From Bacteroidales bacterium (lineage in GTDB: Bacteria; Bacteroidota; Bacteroidia; Bacteroidales; ML635J-15), in contig JAFZLK010000002.1 in assembly GCA_017551515.1 (NCBI GenBank), positions 1-63,077 of the forward strand: a DNA stretch of 63,077 nt, read 5' to 3'. The stretch's first letter is position 1. Each line of letters starts with the position of its first letter. This document shows, piece after piece, positions 42,045 to 52,235 of this stretch. Position numbers and translations under genes: made by a program. The notes beneath the pieces are model-generated. The model searched no databases and was not told the DNA's origin. It saw only the letters and a program-made list of their open reading frames with translations.

Positions 42045-42662
42045 ATGCAAGGAATTATTGGTAAAAAAGTAGGTATGACTTCCATCTTCAGTGTTGAGGG
42101 AAAGAACATTCCATGCACTGTTATCGAGGCAGGACCTTGCGTAGTAACCCAGTTGAAGACTATTGAAAAGGACGGTTACGAGGCAGTTCAGTTGGCATTC
42201 GATGAAAAAAAGGAAAAACGTACGACCAAAGCAATGAAGGGTCATTTCGCAAAGGCTGGAACAACTCCCAAGAAATATTTGGCAGAGTTCAAGGACTTTG
42301 GAAAAGAAGTGGCATTAGGTGAAGTAGTAGATGTAAACATCTTCATCGAAGGTGAATATTGTGACGTTAGTGGAACTTCCAAAGGTAAGGGATTCCAGGG
42401 TGTAGTAAAGAGACACGGTTTCGGCGGGGTAAACGACAAGACACACGGTCAGCACAACCGCTTGAGAGCTCCTGGTTCTTTGGGCGCATGTTCTACTCCT
42501 TCCAGAGTATTCAAGGGAATGCGTATGGGTGGCCGTATGGGTGGCGACACCGTAAAGGTTACAAGTTTGAGAGTGTTGAAGGTTATTCCGGAAAGCAATC
42601 TTCTGATTGTTAAAGGTTCTGTTCCGGGTGCCAAAGGTTCATATTTAATAATTGAAAGATAA
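42045..42662 (+). CDS. rplC: 50S ribosomal protein uL3
   Basis: The 205-residue protein begins [21 protein letters not shown]. It contains the long central loop near the peptidyl transferase centre with [16 protein letters not shown] and [32 protein letters not shown] over about residues 115-165. L3 is an early binder of 23S rRNA. Its stop overlaps the rplD start by one base. Confidence 0.97.
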   Translation: MQGIIGKKVGMTSIFSVEGKNIPCTVIEAGPCVVTQLKTIEKDGYEAVQLAFDEKKEKRTTKAMKGHFAKAGTTPKKYLAEFKDFGKEVALGEVVDVNIFIEGEYCDVSGTSKGKGFQGVVKRHGFGGVNDKTHGQHNRLRAPGSLGACSTPSRVFKGMRMGGRMGGDTVKVTSLRVLKVIPESNLLIVKGSVPGAKGSYLIIER

Positions 42663-43288
42663 TGGAAGTAGCAGTATATAACAAATCTGGAGAAAACACC
42701 GGACGTAAAGTAGAATTGAAGGATTCCATTTTTGCAATCGAACCCAACGACCATGTCATCTACCTCGACTGCAAGCAGTACATGGCAAACAATCGTCAGG
42801 GAACACACTCATCGTTGCACAGAGGAATAGTTTCCGGTAGTACAAAGAAGTTGAAAAAGCAGAAGGGTACAGGTACCGCTCGTTTCGGTAGCATCAAGAA
42901 CCCGTTGTTTAGAGGTGGTGGTCGTGTATTCGGTCCGGAACCAAGAGTTTACAACTTCAAGCTTAACAAGAAAGTTAAGAGATTGGCAAGAAAATCGGCA
43001 TTGACTTACAAGATGCAGGACAACAATATCTATGTGCTTGATAATCTGATGTTTGACGAAATTAAAACCAAGAATATTGTCAACTTGAAAAATAATTTCA
43101 AATTTGATAATAAAAAAGTTTTAATTGTTATGTCGGAATCAAATAAAAATGTATATTTGTCCGCACGAAATTTGCAAGATGTTAATGTCGTAACTGCTAG
43201 TGAATTAACAACATACGACATTATGTGGGCTTCGGTTCTCATGGTAGAAGAGAAGTCAATTTGCGTTTTTGAGAATAGTTTATCGTAA
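42662..43288 (+). CDS. rplD: 50S ribosomal protein uL4
   Basis: The 208-residue protein contains the conserved NRQGTHSSLHRGIVSGSTKKLKKQKGTGTARFG loop (about residues 40-80) that lines the exit tunnel, then GGGRVFGPEPRVYNFKLNKK. It matches L4 length. The C-terminal half is less conserved and AT-rich in the DNA. It overlaps rplC by one base and precedes rplW by 12 bp. Confidence 0.96.
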   Translation: MEVAVYNKSGENTGRKVELKDSIFAIEPNDHVIYLDCKQYMANNRQGTHSSLHRGIVSGSTKKLKKQKGTGTARFGSIKNPLFRGGGRVFGPEPRVYNFKLNKKVKRLARKSALTYKMQDNNIYVLDNLMFDEIKTKNIVNLKNNFKFDNKKVLIVMSESNKNVYLSARNLQDVNVVTASELTTYDIMWASVLMVEEKSICVFENSLS

Positions 43289-43300
43289 CGGGATAAGAAA

Positions 43301-43591
43301 ATGGAAGTATTATTTAGACCGATATTGACCGAAAAGATGACGAAGTTGGGTGAAAAGCTCAACCGTTATGGTTTTATCGTAGATAAGAGAGCAGACAAAC
43401 TGCAGATTAAGGAAGCTGTTGAGAAAATGTATGATGTGAAGGTTGATTCCGTAAACACCATGCGTTATTCTGGCAAGCTGAAAGTTCGCTACACAAAGAG
43501 TGGCGTACAGCGCGGAAGATCGAACTCCTACAAGAAGGCAGTTATCACGCTCGTAGAAGGAAATGTTATTGATTTTTATAGCAATATTTAG
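43301..43591 (+). CDS. rplW: 50S ribosomal protein uL23
   Basis: The 96-residue protein begins MEVLFRPILTEKMTKLGEKLNRYGFIVD and contains KLQIKEAVEKMYDVKVDSVNTMRYSGK, typical of L23. L23 sits at the exit tunnel and docks trigger factor and the signal recognition particle. It occupies its standard place between rplD and rplB. Confidence 0.95.
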   Translation: MEVLFRPILTEKMTKLGEKLNRYGFIVDKRADKLQIKEAVEKMYDVKVDSVNTMRYSGKLKVRYTKSGVQRGRSNSYKKAVITLVEGNVIDFYSNI

Positions 43592-43609
43592 TAATAAGTA
43601 AAGTAAGAG

Positions 43610-44434
43610 ATGGCTTTAAGAAAATTAAATCCGACAACACCGGGTCAAAGATTCAAGGTTATCAGCGCGTTTGACGAAATCACACGCACAAAGCCGGAAA
43701 AATCTTTGTTGGTACCATTAAGAAAATCCGGGGGAAGAAACAATCAGGGTAAGATGACCATGCGCTACATTGGTGGTGGTCACAAGAGACAGTACCGTTT
43801 GATTGATTTCAAGAGAGAGAGAGACGGCATGAAGGCAACGGTAAAGGCAATCGAATACGATCCAAACCGTTCAGCCCGTATAGCCTTAGTTGCGTATGAA
43901 GATGGCGAGAAGAGATACATCATCGCTCCAAACGGACTCCAGGTTGGACAGGTTCTCGAATCGGGCAAGAATGTTGCTCCAGAATTGGGCAACACTTTGT
44001 TCATGGAAGATATTCCACTGGGAACAATCGTTCACAACATTGAGTTGAGACCGGGACAGGGCGCAGTTATCGCCAGAAGCGCAGGCTCGTATGCCCAGTT
44101 AGTGTCAAGAGAAGGCAAGTACGCTATCGTAAGAATGCCTTCGGGTGAAGTAAGAAAGATCCTCGTTACCTGCAAGGCAACCATAGGAAGCGTTTCAAAC
44201 GCTGACCACGCTCTCGAGAGCGACGGTAAGGCAGGTCGTTCACGCTGGTTCGGTCGTCGTCCGCACAACCGCGGTGTCGTAATGAACCCAGTTGATCACC
44301 CAATGGGTGGTGGTGAAGGTAGAGCTTCCGGAGGTCACCCACGTTCGAGAAAGGGATTGCTTGCTAAGGGTTATAAGACTCGCAGCACAAAGAAGGAATC
44401 CAATAAGTATATTGTTGAAAGAAGGAAAAAGTAA
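43610..44434 (+). CDS. rplB: 50S ribosomal protein uL2
   Basis: The 274-residue protein has the N-terminal [28 protein letters not shown]-binding block and the highly conserved C-terminal [21 protein letters not shown] region with the essential His near the peptidyl transferase centre. Length is normal. L2 supports subunit association and catalysis. Confidence 0.97.
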   Translation: MALRKLNPTTPGQRFKVISAFDEITRTKPEKSLLVPLRKSGGRNNQGKMTMRYIGGGHKRQYRLIDFKRERDGMKATVKAIEYDPNRSARIALVAYEDGEKRYIIAPNGLQVGQVLESGKNVAPELGNTLFMEDIPLGTIVHNIELRPGQGAVIARSAGSYAQLVSREGKYAIVRMPSGEVRKILVTCKATIGSVSNADHALESDGKAGRSRWFGRRPHNRGVVMNPVDHPMGGGEGRASGGHPRSRKGLLAKGYKTRSTKKESNKYIVERRKK

Positions 44435-44440
44435 TCAGGT

Positions 44441-44710
44441 ATGAGTAGATCACTTAAAAAAGGACCGTTCATTGACTTCAACCTTGAGAAGAAAGTCACA
44501 GCAATGGAAGCTAGCGGTAAGAAGACAGCCATCAAGACATGGGCTAGAGCATCTGTTATTCCACCTGAGTTTGTAGGTCATACATTCGCTGTTCACAACG
44601 GAAACAAGTTCATCCCCGTTTATGTAACAGAAAACATGGTAGGTCACAAGCTGGGCGAATTCGCTCCAACAAGAACATTCCGTGGTCACGGTGGTAAGAA
44701 AAACAAATAA
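44441..44710 (+). CDS. rpsS: 30S ribosomal protein uS19
   Basis: The 89-residue protein begins [19 protein letters not shown] and contains [48 protein letters not shown], all diagnostic. S19 binds with S13 in the 30S head and contacts the A-site tRNA. It lies 6 bp after rplB. Confidence 0.97.
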   Translation: MSRSLKKGPFIDFNLEKKVTAMEASGKKTAIKTWARASVIPPEFVGHTFAVHNGNKFIPVYVTENMVGHKLGEFAPTRTFRGHGGKKNK

Positions 44711-44722
44711 AAGTAAAAGGTT

Positions 44723-45145
44723 ATGGGCGCACGTAAAAGATTAAAAGCTAATAGCATAAAAGAAGCAAGAAAGCAAAAGAGCTTCGCCATCCTTCGTAAT
44801 TGTCCGACTTCACCTATCAAGATGAGGCTTGTGGCAGACCAGATCAGAGGAGTTGAAGTTGAAAAAGCTTTGAATATTTTGAAGTACTCCTCTAAGGTTG
44901 CATCACGCGACATCGAAAAGCTTTTGATGTCTGCAATCGCAAACTGGCAGGCTAAGAACGAAAACGCTAAGATGGAAGACGCTGGTCTCGTTGTAAAGGA
45001 GATCTATGTAGACTCCGGCAGAGTGTTGAAGAGAATCAAGCCCGCTCCACAAGGAAGAGGATATCGTATTAGAAAACGTTCTAATCACGTTACTTTAGTG
45101 GTAGGTAGCAAAGAAAAAGAATTAGTAAACGAAGAAAACGCATAA
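44723..45145 (+). CDS. rplV: 50S ribosomal protein uL22
   Basis: The 140-residue protein has the [20 protein letters not shown]-terminal motif and ends in the conserved tunnel-hairpin and globular part [25 protein letters not shown]. It is longer than the 110-residue E. coli form by a basic N-terminus ([20 protein letters not shown]) and a short charged tail. L22 lines the exit tunnel. Confidence 0.96.
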   Translation: MGARKRLKANSIKEARKQKSFAILRNCPTSPIKMRLVADQIRGVEVEKALNILKYSSKVASRDIEKLLMSAIANWQAKNENAKMEDAGLVVKEIYVDSGRVLKRIKPAPQGRGYRIRKRSNHVTLVVGSKEKELVNEENA

Positions 45146-45149
45146 TTTC

Positions 45150-45875
45150 ATGGGACAAAAATGTAATCCAATAAGCAATAGATTAGGCATAATCAAAGGT
45201 TGGGATTCTAACTGGTACGGTGGAAAGAAGTATGCTGACAAACTTGCTGAAGACGCAGTAATTCGTAAATATTTGAATACGCGTTTAGATAAGGCATCCG
45301 TCTCGAAGATTACAATCGAAAGATCTTTGAAGATGATAACCATTACCATAAGCACTGCTCGTCCAGGCTTCGTAATTGGTAAGGATGGCGATGAAGTTAA
45401 CAAGCTTCGCGAAGAATTGAAGAAGATAACAAACAAGGACGTACAGATCAACATTTACGAAATCAAGCGTCCCGAACTTGAAGCAGAATTGGTTGCCAAT
45501 ACTCTCGCTCGTCAACTCGAAGGCAAGATGGCTTACAGAAGAGCTGTAAAGATGGCTATCGCATCGACAATGAGAATGGGTGCTGAAGGCATAAAGATTC
45601 AGATTTCGGGTCGTTTGAACGGAGCTGAAATGGCTCGTTCGGAAATGTACAAGGAAGGAAGAACACCTCTCCACACCTTGAGAGCTGACATCGACTACGC
45701 ATTGGCAGAAGCTATTACCAAGACCGGTCTTCTCGGTATTAAGGTATGGATCTGCAGAGGCGAAGTTTATGGAAAGAGAGACCTCTCTCCGAATTTCGGA
45801 AAGAAGGTTCAGGCTCCAAGAGGCGGAAGCATGAATCCAAGTGGTAATAAAAGACAGAGAAAAACAACAAAGTAA
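45150..45875 (+). CDS. rpsC: 30S ribosomal protein uS3
   Basis: The 241-residue protein begins [27 protein letters not shown]. It has a type II KH domain with [20 protein letters not shown] and the C-terminal [16 protein letters not shown] [27 protein letters not shown]3 lies at the mRNA entry channel and helps unwind mRNA. It starts 4 bp after rplV. Confidence 0.97.
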   Translation: MGQKCNPISNRLGIIKGWDSNWYGGKKYADKLAEDAVIRKYLNTRLDKASVSKITIERSLKMITITISTARPGFVIGKDGDEVNKLREELKKITNKDVQINIYEIKRPELEAELVANTLARQLEGKMAYRRAVKMAIASTMRMGAEGIKIQISGRLNGAEMARSEMYKEGRTPLHTLRADIDYALAEAITKTGLLGIKVWICRGEVYGKRDLSPNFGKKVQAPRGGSMNPSGNKRQRKTTK

Positions 45876-45887
45876 AATCAGAAAGCT

Positions 45888-46313
45888 ATGTTACAACCGA
45901 AAAGAACAAAGTTTAGAAAAGAGCAAAAGGGCAAAATGAAAGGTAATGCCCAGCGCGGCAACCAGATAGCTTTCGGTTCCTTTGGAATCAAAGCTATGGA
46001 GATGTGCCTCCTTACTGGTCGTCAGATTGAGGCTGCCCGTGTAGCTGTTACAAGAAAGATGCAAAGACAAGGACAGATTTGGATCCGAATTTTCCCGGAT
46101 AAGCCAATTACCAGCAAACCAGCCGAAGTTCGTATGGGTAAAGGTAAGGGTGCTCCCGAAGGATTCGTAGCCAGAGTTACTCCTGGAAGAATTTTATTTG
46201 AAGCAGAAGGTATTCCTTTTGACCTCGCAAAAGAAGCCTTGAGATTAGCCGCTCAAAAACTTCCAATCAAAACAAAATTTGTCGTTCGTCGCGATTATGA
46301 TTATAACGAATAA
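45888..46313 (+). CDS. rplP: 50S ribosomal protein uL16
   Basis: The 141-residue protein begins [25 protein letters not shown] and contains [34 protein letters not shown], diagnostic for L16. L16 helps position tRNA in the A site. Length and order in the operon are normal. Confidence 0.97.
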   Translation: MLQPKRTKFRKEQKGKMKGNAQRGNQIAFGSFGIKAMEMCLLTGRQIEAARVAVTRKMQRQGQIWIRIFPDKPITSKPAEVRMGKGKGAPEGFVARVTPGRILFEAEGIPFDLAKEALRLAAQKLPIKTKFVVRRDYDYNE

Positions 46314-46324
46314 TACTACAGACA

Positions 46325-46525
46325 ATGGAAAATAAAGAAATAGTAGGATTGACAACAAAGGAAATCGTTGAGAAGATTGCAACGGAAAAGTTTAATCTTA
46401 ACAAGATGAGACTTAACCACGCTGTTTCTCCATTGGAAAACCCTCAGCGATTGAAGGAAGTGAGAAGAACCATCGCAAGGCTTAACACAGAGCTTCGCAA
46501 AAGAGAATTAACATCTAATAAATAA
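46325..46525 (+). CDS. rpmC: 50S ribosomal protein uL29
   Basis: The 66-residue helical protein has [40 protein letters not shown], the L29 helical hairpin. L29 lies near the tunnel exit beside L23. It occupies its usual place between rplP and rpsQ. Confidence 0.94.
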   Translation: MENKEIVGLTTKEIVEKIATEKFNLNKMRLNHAVSPLENPQRLKEVRRTIARLNTELRKRELTSNK

Positions 46526-46533
46526 GGGCAGCC

Positions 46534-46791
46534 ATGGAAGAAAGAAACTTAAGAAAAGAACGTATAGGTGTAGTCGTTAGCAATAAGATGGAGAAATCTA
46601 TCGTAGTTGCTGTAAAGCGCAAAGAAAAACACCCGAAATACGGTAAGTTTGTGAATAAGACCAAGAAGTTTGTTGCTCATGATGAAGAAAACAAATGCGA
46701 CATAGGAGATACCGTTCTCATTATGGAAACTCGTCCGTTGAGCAAGAACAAAAGGTGGAGATTAGTAAATATAATTGAAAAAGTTAAATAG
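46534..46791 (+). CDS. rpsQ: 30S ribosomal protein uS17
   Basis: The 85-residue OB-fold protein begins [40 protein letters not shown] and ends with [18 protein letters not shown], both diagnostic. S17 binds 16S rRNA early in assembly. rplN begins 2 bp after its stop. Confidence 0.96.
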   Translation: MEERNLRKERIGVVVSNKMEKSIVVAVKRKEKHPKYGKFVNKTKKFVAHDEENKCDIGDTVLIMETRPLSKNKRWRLVNIIEKVK

Positions 46792-46793
46792 TC

Positions 46794-47162
46794 ATGATAC
46801 AACAGGAAACCAGATTAAATGTTGCAGACAACAGCGGCGCAAAGGAAGTGTTGTGCATTCGTGTACTTGGCGGTACCGGTAAGAAGTACGCAACCATCGG
46901 CGATAAGATCGTCGTTACTGTAAAGAGCGCATTGCCAGGTGGCGACCTCAAGAAGGGAGCCGTTTCAAAGGCTGTTGTAGTTAGAGTGAAAAAGGAAATC
47001 AGACGTCCGGACGGATCTTACATCAGATTCGACGACAATGCTTGCGTATTGCTGACAGCAGCAGGCGAACTTAAGGGAACCCGTATTTTCGGCCCGGTAG
47101 CTCGTGAGTTGCGTGAAAAGCAGTATATGAAAATTGTATCATTGGCACCAGAAGTTTTATAA
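46794..47162 (+). CDS. rplN: 50S ribosomal protein uL14
   Basis: The 122-residue protein begins [27 protein letters not shown] and ends with [18 protein letters not shown], matching L14 exactly in length. L14 forms part of the inter-subunit bridge surface. Confidence 0.97.
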   Translation: MIQQETRLNVADNSGAKEVLCIRVLGGTGKKYATIGDKIVVTVKSALPGGDLKKGAVSKAVVVRVKKEIRRPDGSYIRFDDNACVLLTAAGELKGTRIFGPVARELREKQYMKIVSLAPEVL

Positions 47163-47174
47163 ATCGAAATTATC

Positions 47175-47498
47175 ATGACTCAGAAATTGCACATAAAGAA
47201 AGGGGATACCGTCTATGTAAATGCAGGCGAATCCAAGGGTCAGCAGGGTCGCGTTCTCGAAATCTTGAAGAAGAAGAACCGCGCCATCGTTGAAGGTGTT
47301 AACTTGATATCAAAGCATCAGAAGCCGAACGCTGCTCACCCACAAGGTGGTATTATTAAACAGGAAGCAGGAATTCACATTTCGAACCTCATGCTTGTAG
47401 ATCCTAAGACAGGAAAGCCTACAAGAATCGGCCGCAAGAAAAACGAAGAAGGCAAGTTGGTTCGTTATGCTAAAAAGTCTGGAGAGGAGATTAAGTAA
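47175..47498 (+). CDS. rplX: 50S ribosomal protein uL24
   Basis: The 107-residue protein has an N-terminal KOW motif ([23 protein letters not shown]), then [13 protein letters not shown] and [22 protein letters not shown]24 initiates 50S assembly and sits at the tunnel exit. Its stop overlaps the rplE ATG by one base. Confidence 0.96.
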   Translation: MTQKLHIKKGDTVYVNAGESKGQQGRVLEILKKKNRAIVEGVNLISKHQKPNAAHPQGGIIKQEAGIHISNLMLVDPKTGKPTRIGRKKNEEGKLVRYAKKSGEEIK

Positions 47499-48058
47499 TG
47501 GAAAAATTCGTTCCGACATTAAAGAAGAAATATCAGGAAGAAATAGTTTCTGCCCTGATGCAGGAATTCGGTTACAAGACCGTAATGCAGGTTCCAAGAT
47601 TGGAAAAGATTGTTATTAACGAAGGTTTGGGCCAGGCAATCTCCGACAAGAAGTTGATCGACATCGCTATCGACGAGTTGACAAACATCACTGGACAGAA
47701 GGCTGTTCCTACTACTTCTAAGAAGGATATATCAAACTTCAAACTGCGTAAGAAAATGCAGATTGGTGTTAGAGTAACCTTGAGAAGAGACAGAATGTAT
47801 GAATTCCTCGAGAGACTCGTAGCAATAGCATTGCCACGTATCAGAGATTTCCGTGGTGTTAACTATAAGTTCGACGGAAAAGGTAACTATACATTAGGTG
47901 TAAACGAACAGATCATTTTCCCGGAGATCGACATCGACAAGATCAACAGGATTATGGGTATGGATATTACCTTTGTAACATCGGCTAAGACCGACGAAGA
48001 AGGTTATGCACTTCTGAAACAATTTGGAGTTCCATTTAAGAATCTTAAAAAGAATTAA
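47498..48058 (+). CDS. rplE: 50S ribosomal protein uL5
   Basis: The 186-residue protein contains [20 protein letters not shown], the [22 protein letters not shown] block and [28 protein letters not shown]5 forms the 5S rRNA complex and contacts the P-site tRNA. The length is normal. Confidence 0.97.
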   Translation: MEKFVPTLKKKYQEEIVSALMQEFGYKTVMQVPRLEKIVINEGLGQAISDKKLIDIAIDELTNITGQKAVPTTSKKDISNFKLRKKMQIGVRVTLRRDRMYEFLERLVAIALPRIRDFRGVNYKFDGKGNYTLGVNEQIIFPEIDIDKINRIMGMDITFVTSAKTDEEGYALLKQFGVPFKNLKKN

Positions 48059-48063
48059 TTAGT

Positions 48064-48333
48064 ATGGCAAAAGAATCAATGAAAGCTCGCGAGGTCAAGA
48101 GACTCGCATTAGTAGAAAAATACGCTGCTAAGAGAGCACAGTATAAGGCAGAAGGTAACTTCGAGGCTTTGCATAAGCTTCCGAAGAACTCGAACAAGAT
48201 CAGACTGCACAACCGTTGCAGCCAGTCGGGTCGTCCAAAAGGATACCTGCGTCAGTTCGGAATCAGCCGTATCGCTTTCCGCGAAATGGCATCTGCCGGA
48301 TTAATTCCAGGTGTAAAGAAGGCTAGTTGGTAA
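48064..48333 (+). CDS. rpsN: 30S ribosomal protein uS14 (long form)
   Basis: The 89-residue protein is the long, zinc-free S14 type, beginning [24 protein letters not shown] and ending [43 protein letters not shown]. Only one Cys remains in the region where the short zinc-binding S14 has four. S14 lies in the 30S head beside S3 and S10. Confidence 0.96.
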   Translation: MAKESMKAREVKRLALVEKYAAKRAQYKAEGNFEALHKLPKNSNKIRLHNRCSQSGRPKGYLRQFGISRIAFREMASAGLIPGVKKASW

Positions 48334-48363
48334 ACAAATTTTTTAATTAAATATTTTTGAATA

Positions 48364-48759
48364 ATGACTGATCCAATTGCAGATTATTTGACCAGAATTA
48401 GAAATGCCGTAATGGCAGGACATAAGATTGTCGAAGTTCCTGGTTCTAACCTTAAGAGGGAAATCACTAAGGTGCTTTTCGAAAAAGGTTACATTTTGAA
48501 TTACAAATTCGAGGATATCGGTTATCAGGGAAATATTAAGATCGCTCTTAAGTATCATCCCGTAACGAAGGTATCTGCGATAAAGAAGTTAGAGAGAATT
48601 AGTAGGCCGGGTTTGAGAAAGTATGTTGATACCACCTCGATACCTAGAGTATTGAACGGTTTGGGAATCGCTATCCTTTCGACAAACAAGGGCGTCATGA
48701 CCGACAAGGAAGCTCGTCAGGAGAATGTTGGTGGTGAAGTATTGTGTTACGTTTATTAA
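48364..48759 (+). CDS. rpsH: 30S ribosomal protein uS8
   Basis: The 131-residue protein begins MTDPIADYLTRIRNAVMAGHKIVEVP. Its C-terminus has RVLNGLGIAILSTNKGVMTDKEARQENVGGEVLCYVY, the conserved rRNA-binding part. S8 binds the central domain of 16S rRNA and in many bacteria regulates the spc operon. It follows rpsN by 30 bp. Confidence 0.97.
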   Translation: MTDPIADYLTRIRNAVMAGHKIVEVPGSNLKREITKVLFEKGYILNYKFEDIGYQGNIKIALKYHPVTKVSAIKKLERISRPGLRKYVDTTSIPRVLNGLGIAILSTNKGVMTDKEARQENVGGEVLCYVY

Positions 48760-48771
48760 AAAATTAAGAAG

Positions 48772-49326
48772 ATGTCTCGAATAGGAAAATTGCCGATTTC
48801 GGTACCCGCAGGCGTTACGGTGAAAATAAGTGACGACAATGTAGTTACTGTTAAGGGTCCCTTGGGTGAATTGTCACAGAAGGTTGATCCGAACATCGAA
48901 GTTAAGTTCGAAGATGGTCATATCACTTTCGCAAGACCGAACGATGAAAAGGAAAACAGAGCTAAGCACGGTTTGTACAGAGCTTTGGTAAACAATATGG
49001 TTAAGGGAGTTTCTGAAGGTTTCAAGACCGAACAGGAATTTGTAGGTGTTGGCTTCAAGGCTGAATCACAGGGACAGATTATTGAAATGTCTCTCGGTTA
49101 TTCACATGCAATCCTCTTTGAGGTTCCGAAGGAAATCAAGGTTGAATGCAAGACCGAAAAGCGTGGTAACTCTACTCTCACCATGACAAGCATCGACAAA
49201 CAGTTGTTGGGACAGGTTGCAGCTAAGATTCGTTCACTGCGTCCACCTGAGCCATACAAGGGTAAAGGTATCAAGTTTGTTGACGAAGAGTTGCGTAGAA
49301 AGGCTGGTAAGTCAGCTAAGGTTTAA
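48772..49326 (+). CDS. rplF: 50S ribosomal protein uL6
   Basis: The 184-residue protein begins MSRIGKLPISVPAGVTVKI and has the two-domain L6 fold, ending SLRPPEPYKGKGIKFVDEELRRKAGKSAKV, a conserved signature. L6 lies near the sarcin-ricin loop and supports factor binding. Confidence 0.97.
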   Translation: MSRIGKLPISVPAGVTVKISDDNVVTVKGPLGELSQKVDPNIEVKFEDGHITFARPNDEKENRAKHGLYRALVNNMVKGVSEGFKTEQEFVGVGFKAESQGQIIEMSLGYSHAILFEVPKEIKVECKTEKRGNSTLTMTSIDKQLLGQVAAKIRSLRPPEPYKGKGIKFVDEELRRKAGKSAKV

Positions 49327-49344
49327 TCTTAAAATTTTAAAGAT

Positions 49345-49701
49345 ATGGCTTTTTCGAAAATAGAAAGAAGACTCAAGATAAAACGCAGAATCCGTAGAAA
49401 CATATTCGGAACTGCTGAAAAACCAAGAATGTCCGTATTCCGTAGCAATCGTCAGATAAGCGTGCAGATTATAGACGACCTCGCTGCTAGTACCCTTGTT
49501 TCTGCAACATCGAAGTGCAAGGAAATCGAAGGCGCACAGGCAACAAAGTCGCAGAAGGCAGCAATGGTAGGCAAGAAGATTGCTCAGCTCGCTTTGGAAA
49601 AAGGAATCAAGGAAGTGGTTTTTGATAGAAATGGTTACTTGTATCACGGCAAGGTAAAGGCTTTGGCAGACGGTGCAAGAGAAGGTGGACTTAAACTATA
49701 A
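49345..49701 (+). CDS. rplR: 50S ribosomal protein uL18
   Basis: The 118-residue protein begins [45 protein letters not shown] and ends [27 protein letters not shown]18 binds 5S rRNA with L5. The next gene starts 7 bp later. Confidence 0.96.
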   Translation: MAFSKIERRLKIKRRIRRNIFGTAEKPRMSVFRSNRQISVQIIDDLAASTLVSATSKCKEIEGAQATKSQKAAMVGKKIAQLALEKGIKEVVFDRNGYLYHGKVKALADGAREGGLKL

Positions 49702-49708
49702 TAAAGAT

Positions 49709-50224
49709 ATGTTGAATAACGCTAAGAAAGTAAAGACCAGTGATCTGGAATTAAAAGATAGATTGGTTAGCATCCAGAGGGTTACCAAGGTTACCAAGGG
49801 TGGACGTACATTCAGCTTCTCGGCAATCGTAGTTGTCGGAAACGAAGACGGAATCGTAGGTTACGGTTTGGGTAAGGCCAGCGAAGTAACAACAGCTATC
49901 CAGAAGGGTGTTGAAGATGCCAAGAAGAATTTGATTAAGGTTCCTGTACACAAGGGAACAGTTCCTCACGAGCAGTCTGCTAAGTTCGGCGGTGCAAGAG
50001 TATGGATCAAACCTGCTGCATCGGGAACTGGTGTAAAGGCTGGTGGTGCTATGCGTGCCGTATTCGAAAGTGTTGGAATTACCGACGTATTGGCAAAGTC
50101 AAAGGGTTCTTCGAATCCTCACAACTTGGTAAAGGCAACAGTTGCCGCATTGCTCGAAATGCGCGATGCTAACGAAGTTGCATATCAGAGACAGGTGAAC
50201 TTGGACAAAGTGTTTAACGGATAA
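49709..50224 (+). CDS. rpsE: 30S ribosomal protein uS5
   Basis: From ATG 49709 ([18 protein letters not shown]) the protein has 171 residues; an earlier in-frame start lies inside rplR. It has the S5 double-stranded RNA-binding region [37 protein letters not shown] and [29 protein letters not shown]5 contributes to decoding accuracy and the mRNA entry channel. Confidence 0.96.
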   Translation: MLNNAKKVKTSDLELKDRLVSIQRVTKVTKGGRTFSFSAIVVVGNEDGIVGYGLGKASEVTTAIQKGVEDAKKNLIKVPVHKGTVPHEQSAKFGGARVWIKPAASGTGVKAGGAMRAVFESVGITDVLAKSKGSSNPHNLVKATVAALLEMRDANEVAYQRQVNLDKVFNG

Positions 50225-50236
50225 AAATTATTTGTC

Positions 50237-50416
50237 ATGAAGATTAGAGTAACGCAAATTAAAAGTATGATTGGCAGCACCCAGCGTCAGAAGAATACTC
50301 TTGCCGCTTTGGGAATTAAGAAGATGCACAATCCTGTTGAACATGAAGCAACCCCGCAGATTCTCGGTATGGTTGAAAAAGTTCGTCATTTAGTAAGTGT
50401 TGAAGAAGTTAAATAA
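50237..50416 (+). CDS. rpmD: 50S ribosomal protein uL30
   Basis: A 59-residue gene between rpsE and rplO, beginning MKIRVTQIKSMIGSTQRQKN and continuing TLAALGIKKMHNPVEHEATP. These match the L30 ferredoxin-like fold and its conserved LGLxKxxxxVE pattern. The start lies 12 bp after rpsE and rplO follows after 19 bp, which is the standard order. Confidence 0.95.
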   Translation: MKIRVTQIKSMIGSTQRQKNTLAALGIKKMHNPVEHEATPQILGMVEKVRHLVSVEEVK

Positions 50417-50435
50417 TTTTTAAAGAAGATTTATT

Positions 50436-50882
50436 ATGGATTTAAGTTGCTTAAAACCGGCAGAAGGTTCAATAAAAGATTGTAAGAGAATTGGCCGTGG
50501 ACAAGGCTCGGGAAAAGGCGGAACCTCTACCAGAGGACATAAGGGCGCTAAGCAGAGATCCGGTTACAAGAACAAGATCGGTTTCGAAGGCGGTCAGATG
50601 CCTATCCAGAGAACTTCACCAAAATTCGGATTTAAGAATAGAAACAGAATCGAATATAAAGGTATCAATGTTTCAACAATTCAGGCTCTCGTAGAAAAGA
50701 AAAATCTTGAAGTAGTTGACATTGAAGCTCTTATTAATAATGGTCTTGTTTCTAAGCGCGATCTCGTAAAGATCCTCGGAAACGGTGAATTAACTTCCAA
50801 AGTAACAGTTAAGGCACATGCTTTCTCGAAGACTGCAGCCGAAAAGATTGAAGCTCTCGGAGGTACAATTGAAAAAATTTAA
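50436..50882 (+). CDS. rplO: 50S ribosomal protein uL15
   Basis: The 148-residue protein begins [66 protein letters not shown], the Gly/Lys-rich N-terminal extension that penetrates 23S rRNA. The C-terminal globular part ends GGTIEKI. It precedes secY, as in most bacteria. Confidence 0.96.
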   Translation: MDLSCLKPAEGSIKDCKRIGRGQGSGKGGTSTRGHKGAKQRSGYKNKIGFEGGQMPIQRTSPKFGFKNRNRIEYKGINVSTIQALVEKKNLEVVDIEALINNGLVSKRDLVKILGNGELTSKVTVKAHAFSKTAAEKIEALGGTIEKI

Positions 50883-50888
50883 TTTAGT

Positions 50889-52226
50889 ATGAAAAGATTT
50901 TTTAGTACGATTAAGAATATATTCAAGATTGAGGATCTCCGCTCAAGGATACTCCTCACTCTTGGGTTCATTCTTATTTATAGACTTGGTGCACATATCG
51001 TTCTTCCGGGTGTAAACCCGAACGCTTTGTCGGCCTTGTCGAAGCAGACTGCAGAAGGTGTTCTCAGCCTGCTTGATATGTTTTCTGGTGGTGCTTTCTC
51101 AAATGCTTCAATTTTTGCATTGGGTATCATGCCGTACATTTCGGCAAGCATCGTAGTTCAACTTCTCGGTATCGCAGTTCCGTATTTCCAGAGATTGCAG
51201 AGGGAAGGTGAAAGCGGTAGAAAGAAAATCAATCAGATAACAAGGTTCTTGACAATTGCAATCCTTCTTATCCAGGCTCCATCGTACATTGCAAACTTGC
51301 GCATACAACTGGCTCAGACTCCAGGTGCAGTAATAGATGGCGGTTTGTTCTTCACAATCTCGTCGACTATTATCCTTACAGCAGGAACAATGTTTATCTT
51401 GTGGCTCGGTGAAAGGATTACCGACAAGGGTATTGGAAACGGTATTTCGTTGCTCATTATGGTCGGTATCATAGCAAGGCTTCCATACGCACTGGCTGGT
51501 GAATTTGTTGCTCGCTTCGAGCAGGCTGGTGGCGGACTCCTTGTTCTGCTTATCGAACTTGTTGTTCTCTTCATTGTATTCGTGCTTGCTATCGCATTGG
51601 TACAGGCAGTACGCAAGATTCCGGTACAGTATGCAAAGCGCGTCGTAGGTAACAAGCAGTACGGTGGTGTAAGACAGTATATACCTCTGAAGGTTAATGC
51701 TGCAGGCGTTATGCCTATCATCTTCGCACAGGCTCTTATGTTCCTGCCGATTATGTTTGCTGGATTCAGCTCAGAAGGTGGTGGATTCATCGCAGCATTC
51801 GCTGACTATACTGGATTCTGGTATAACTTCACATTTGCTGTTTTGATTATAGTCTTCACATATTTCTATACAGCAGTGACTATCAATCCAAGGCAGATGG
51901 CAGAAGACATGAAGAAGAACGGCGGTTTTATCCCGGGTGTAAAGCCAGGCAACAAGACAGTTGAATTCTTGGATGACATCATGTCCAAGATAACATTGCC
52001 GGGTTCTATATTCTTGGCTATTATCGCAATACTTCCTGCTTTCGCAAGACTGCTTGGCGTAAACAGCCAGTTCGCACAGTTCTACGGAGGTACTTCGTTG
52101 CTGATTATGGTCGGTGTAATACTTGACACTCTTCAGCAGATTGAAAGCCACTTGTTGATGCGCCACTACGACGGATTGACAAAGTCGGGAAGAATTAAAG
52201 GCAGAGGCTCTGTTTCTGCAATGTAA
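50889..52226 (+). CDS. secY: Protein translocase subunit SecY
   Basis: The 445-residue protein has the ten membrane helices of the Sec channel. Helix 2b shows ALGIMPYISASIVVQLL and the cytoplasmic loop LQREGESGRKKINQITR follows. Later segments include the C5 loop region with IPVQYAKRVVG and TAVTINPRQMAEDMKKNGGFIPGVKPG. SecY forms the pore for export across the inner membrane. It lies in the spc segment between rplO and map. Confidence 0.97.
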   Translation: MKRFFSTIKNIFKIEDLRSRILLTLGFILIYRLGAHIVLPGVNPNALSALSKQTAEGVLSLLDMFSGGAFSNASIFALGIMPYISASIVVQLLGIAVPYFQRLQREGESGRKKINQITRFLTIAILLIQAPSYIANLRIQLAQTPGAVIDGGLFFTISSTIILTAGTMFILWLGERITDKGIGNGISLLIMVGIIARLPYALAGEFVARFEQAGGGLLVLLIELVVLFIVFVLAIALVQAVRKIPVQYAKRVVGNKQYGGVRQYIPLKVNAAGVMPIIFAQALMFLPIMFAGFSSEGGGFIAAFADYTGFWYNFTFAVLIIVFTYFYTAVTINPRQMAEDMKKNGGFIPGVKPGNKTVEFLDDIMSKITLPGSIFLAIIAILPAFARLLGVNSQFAQFYGGTSLLIMVGVILDTLQQIESHLLMRHYDGLTKSGRIKGRGSVSAM

Positions 52227-52235
52227 CGATCTTTG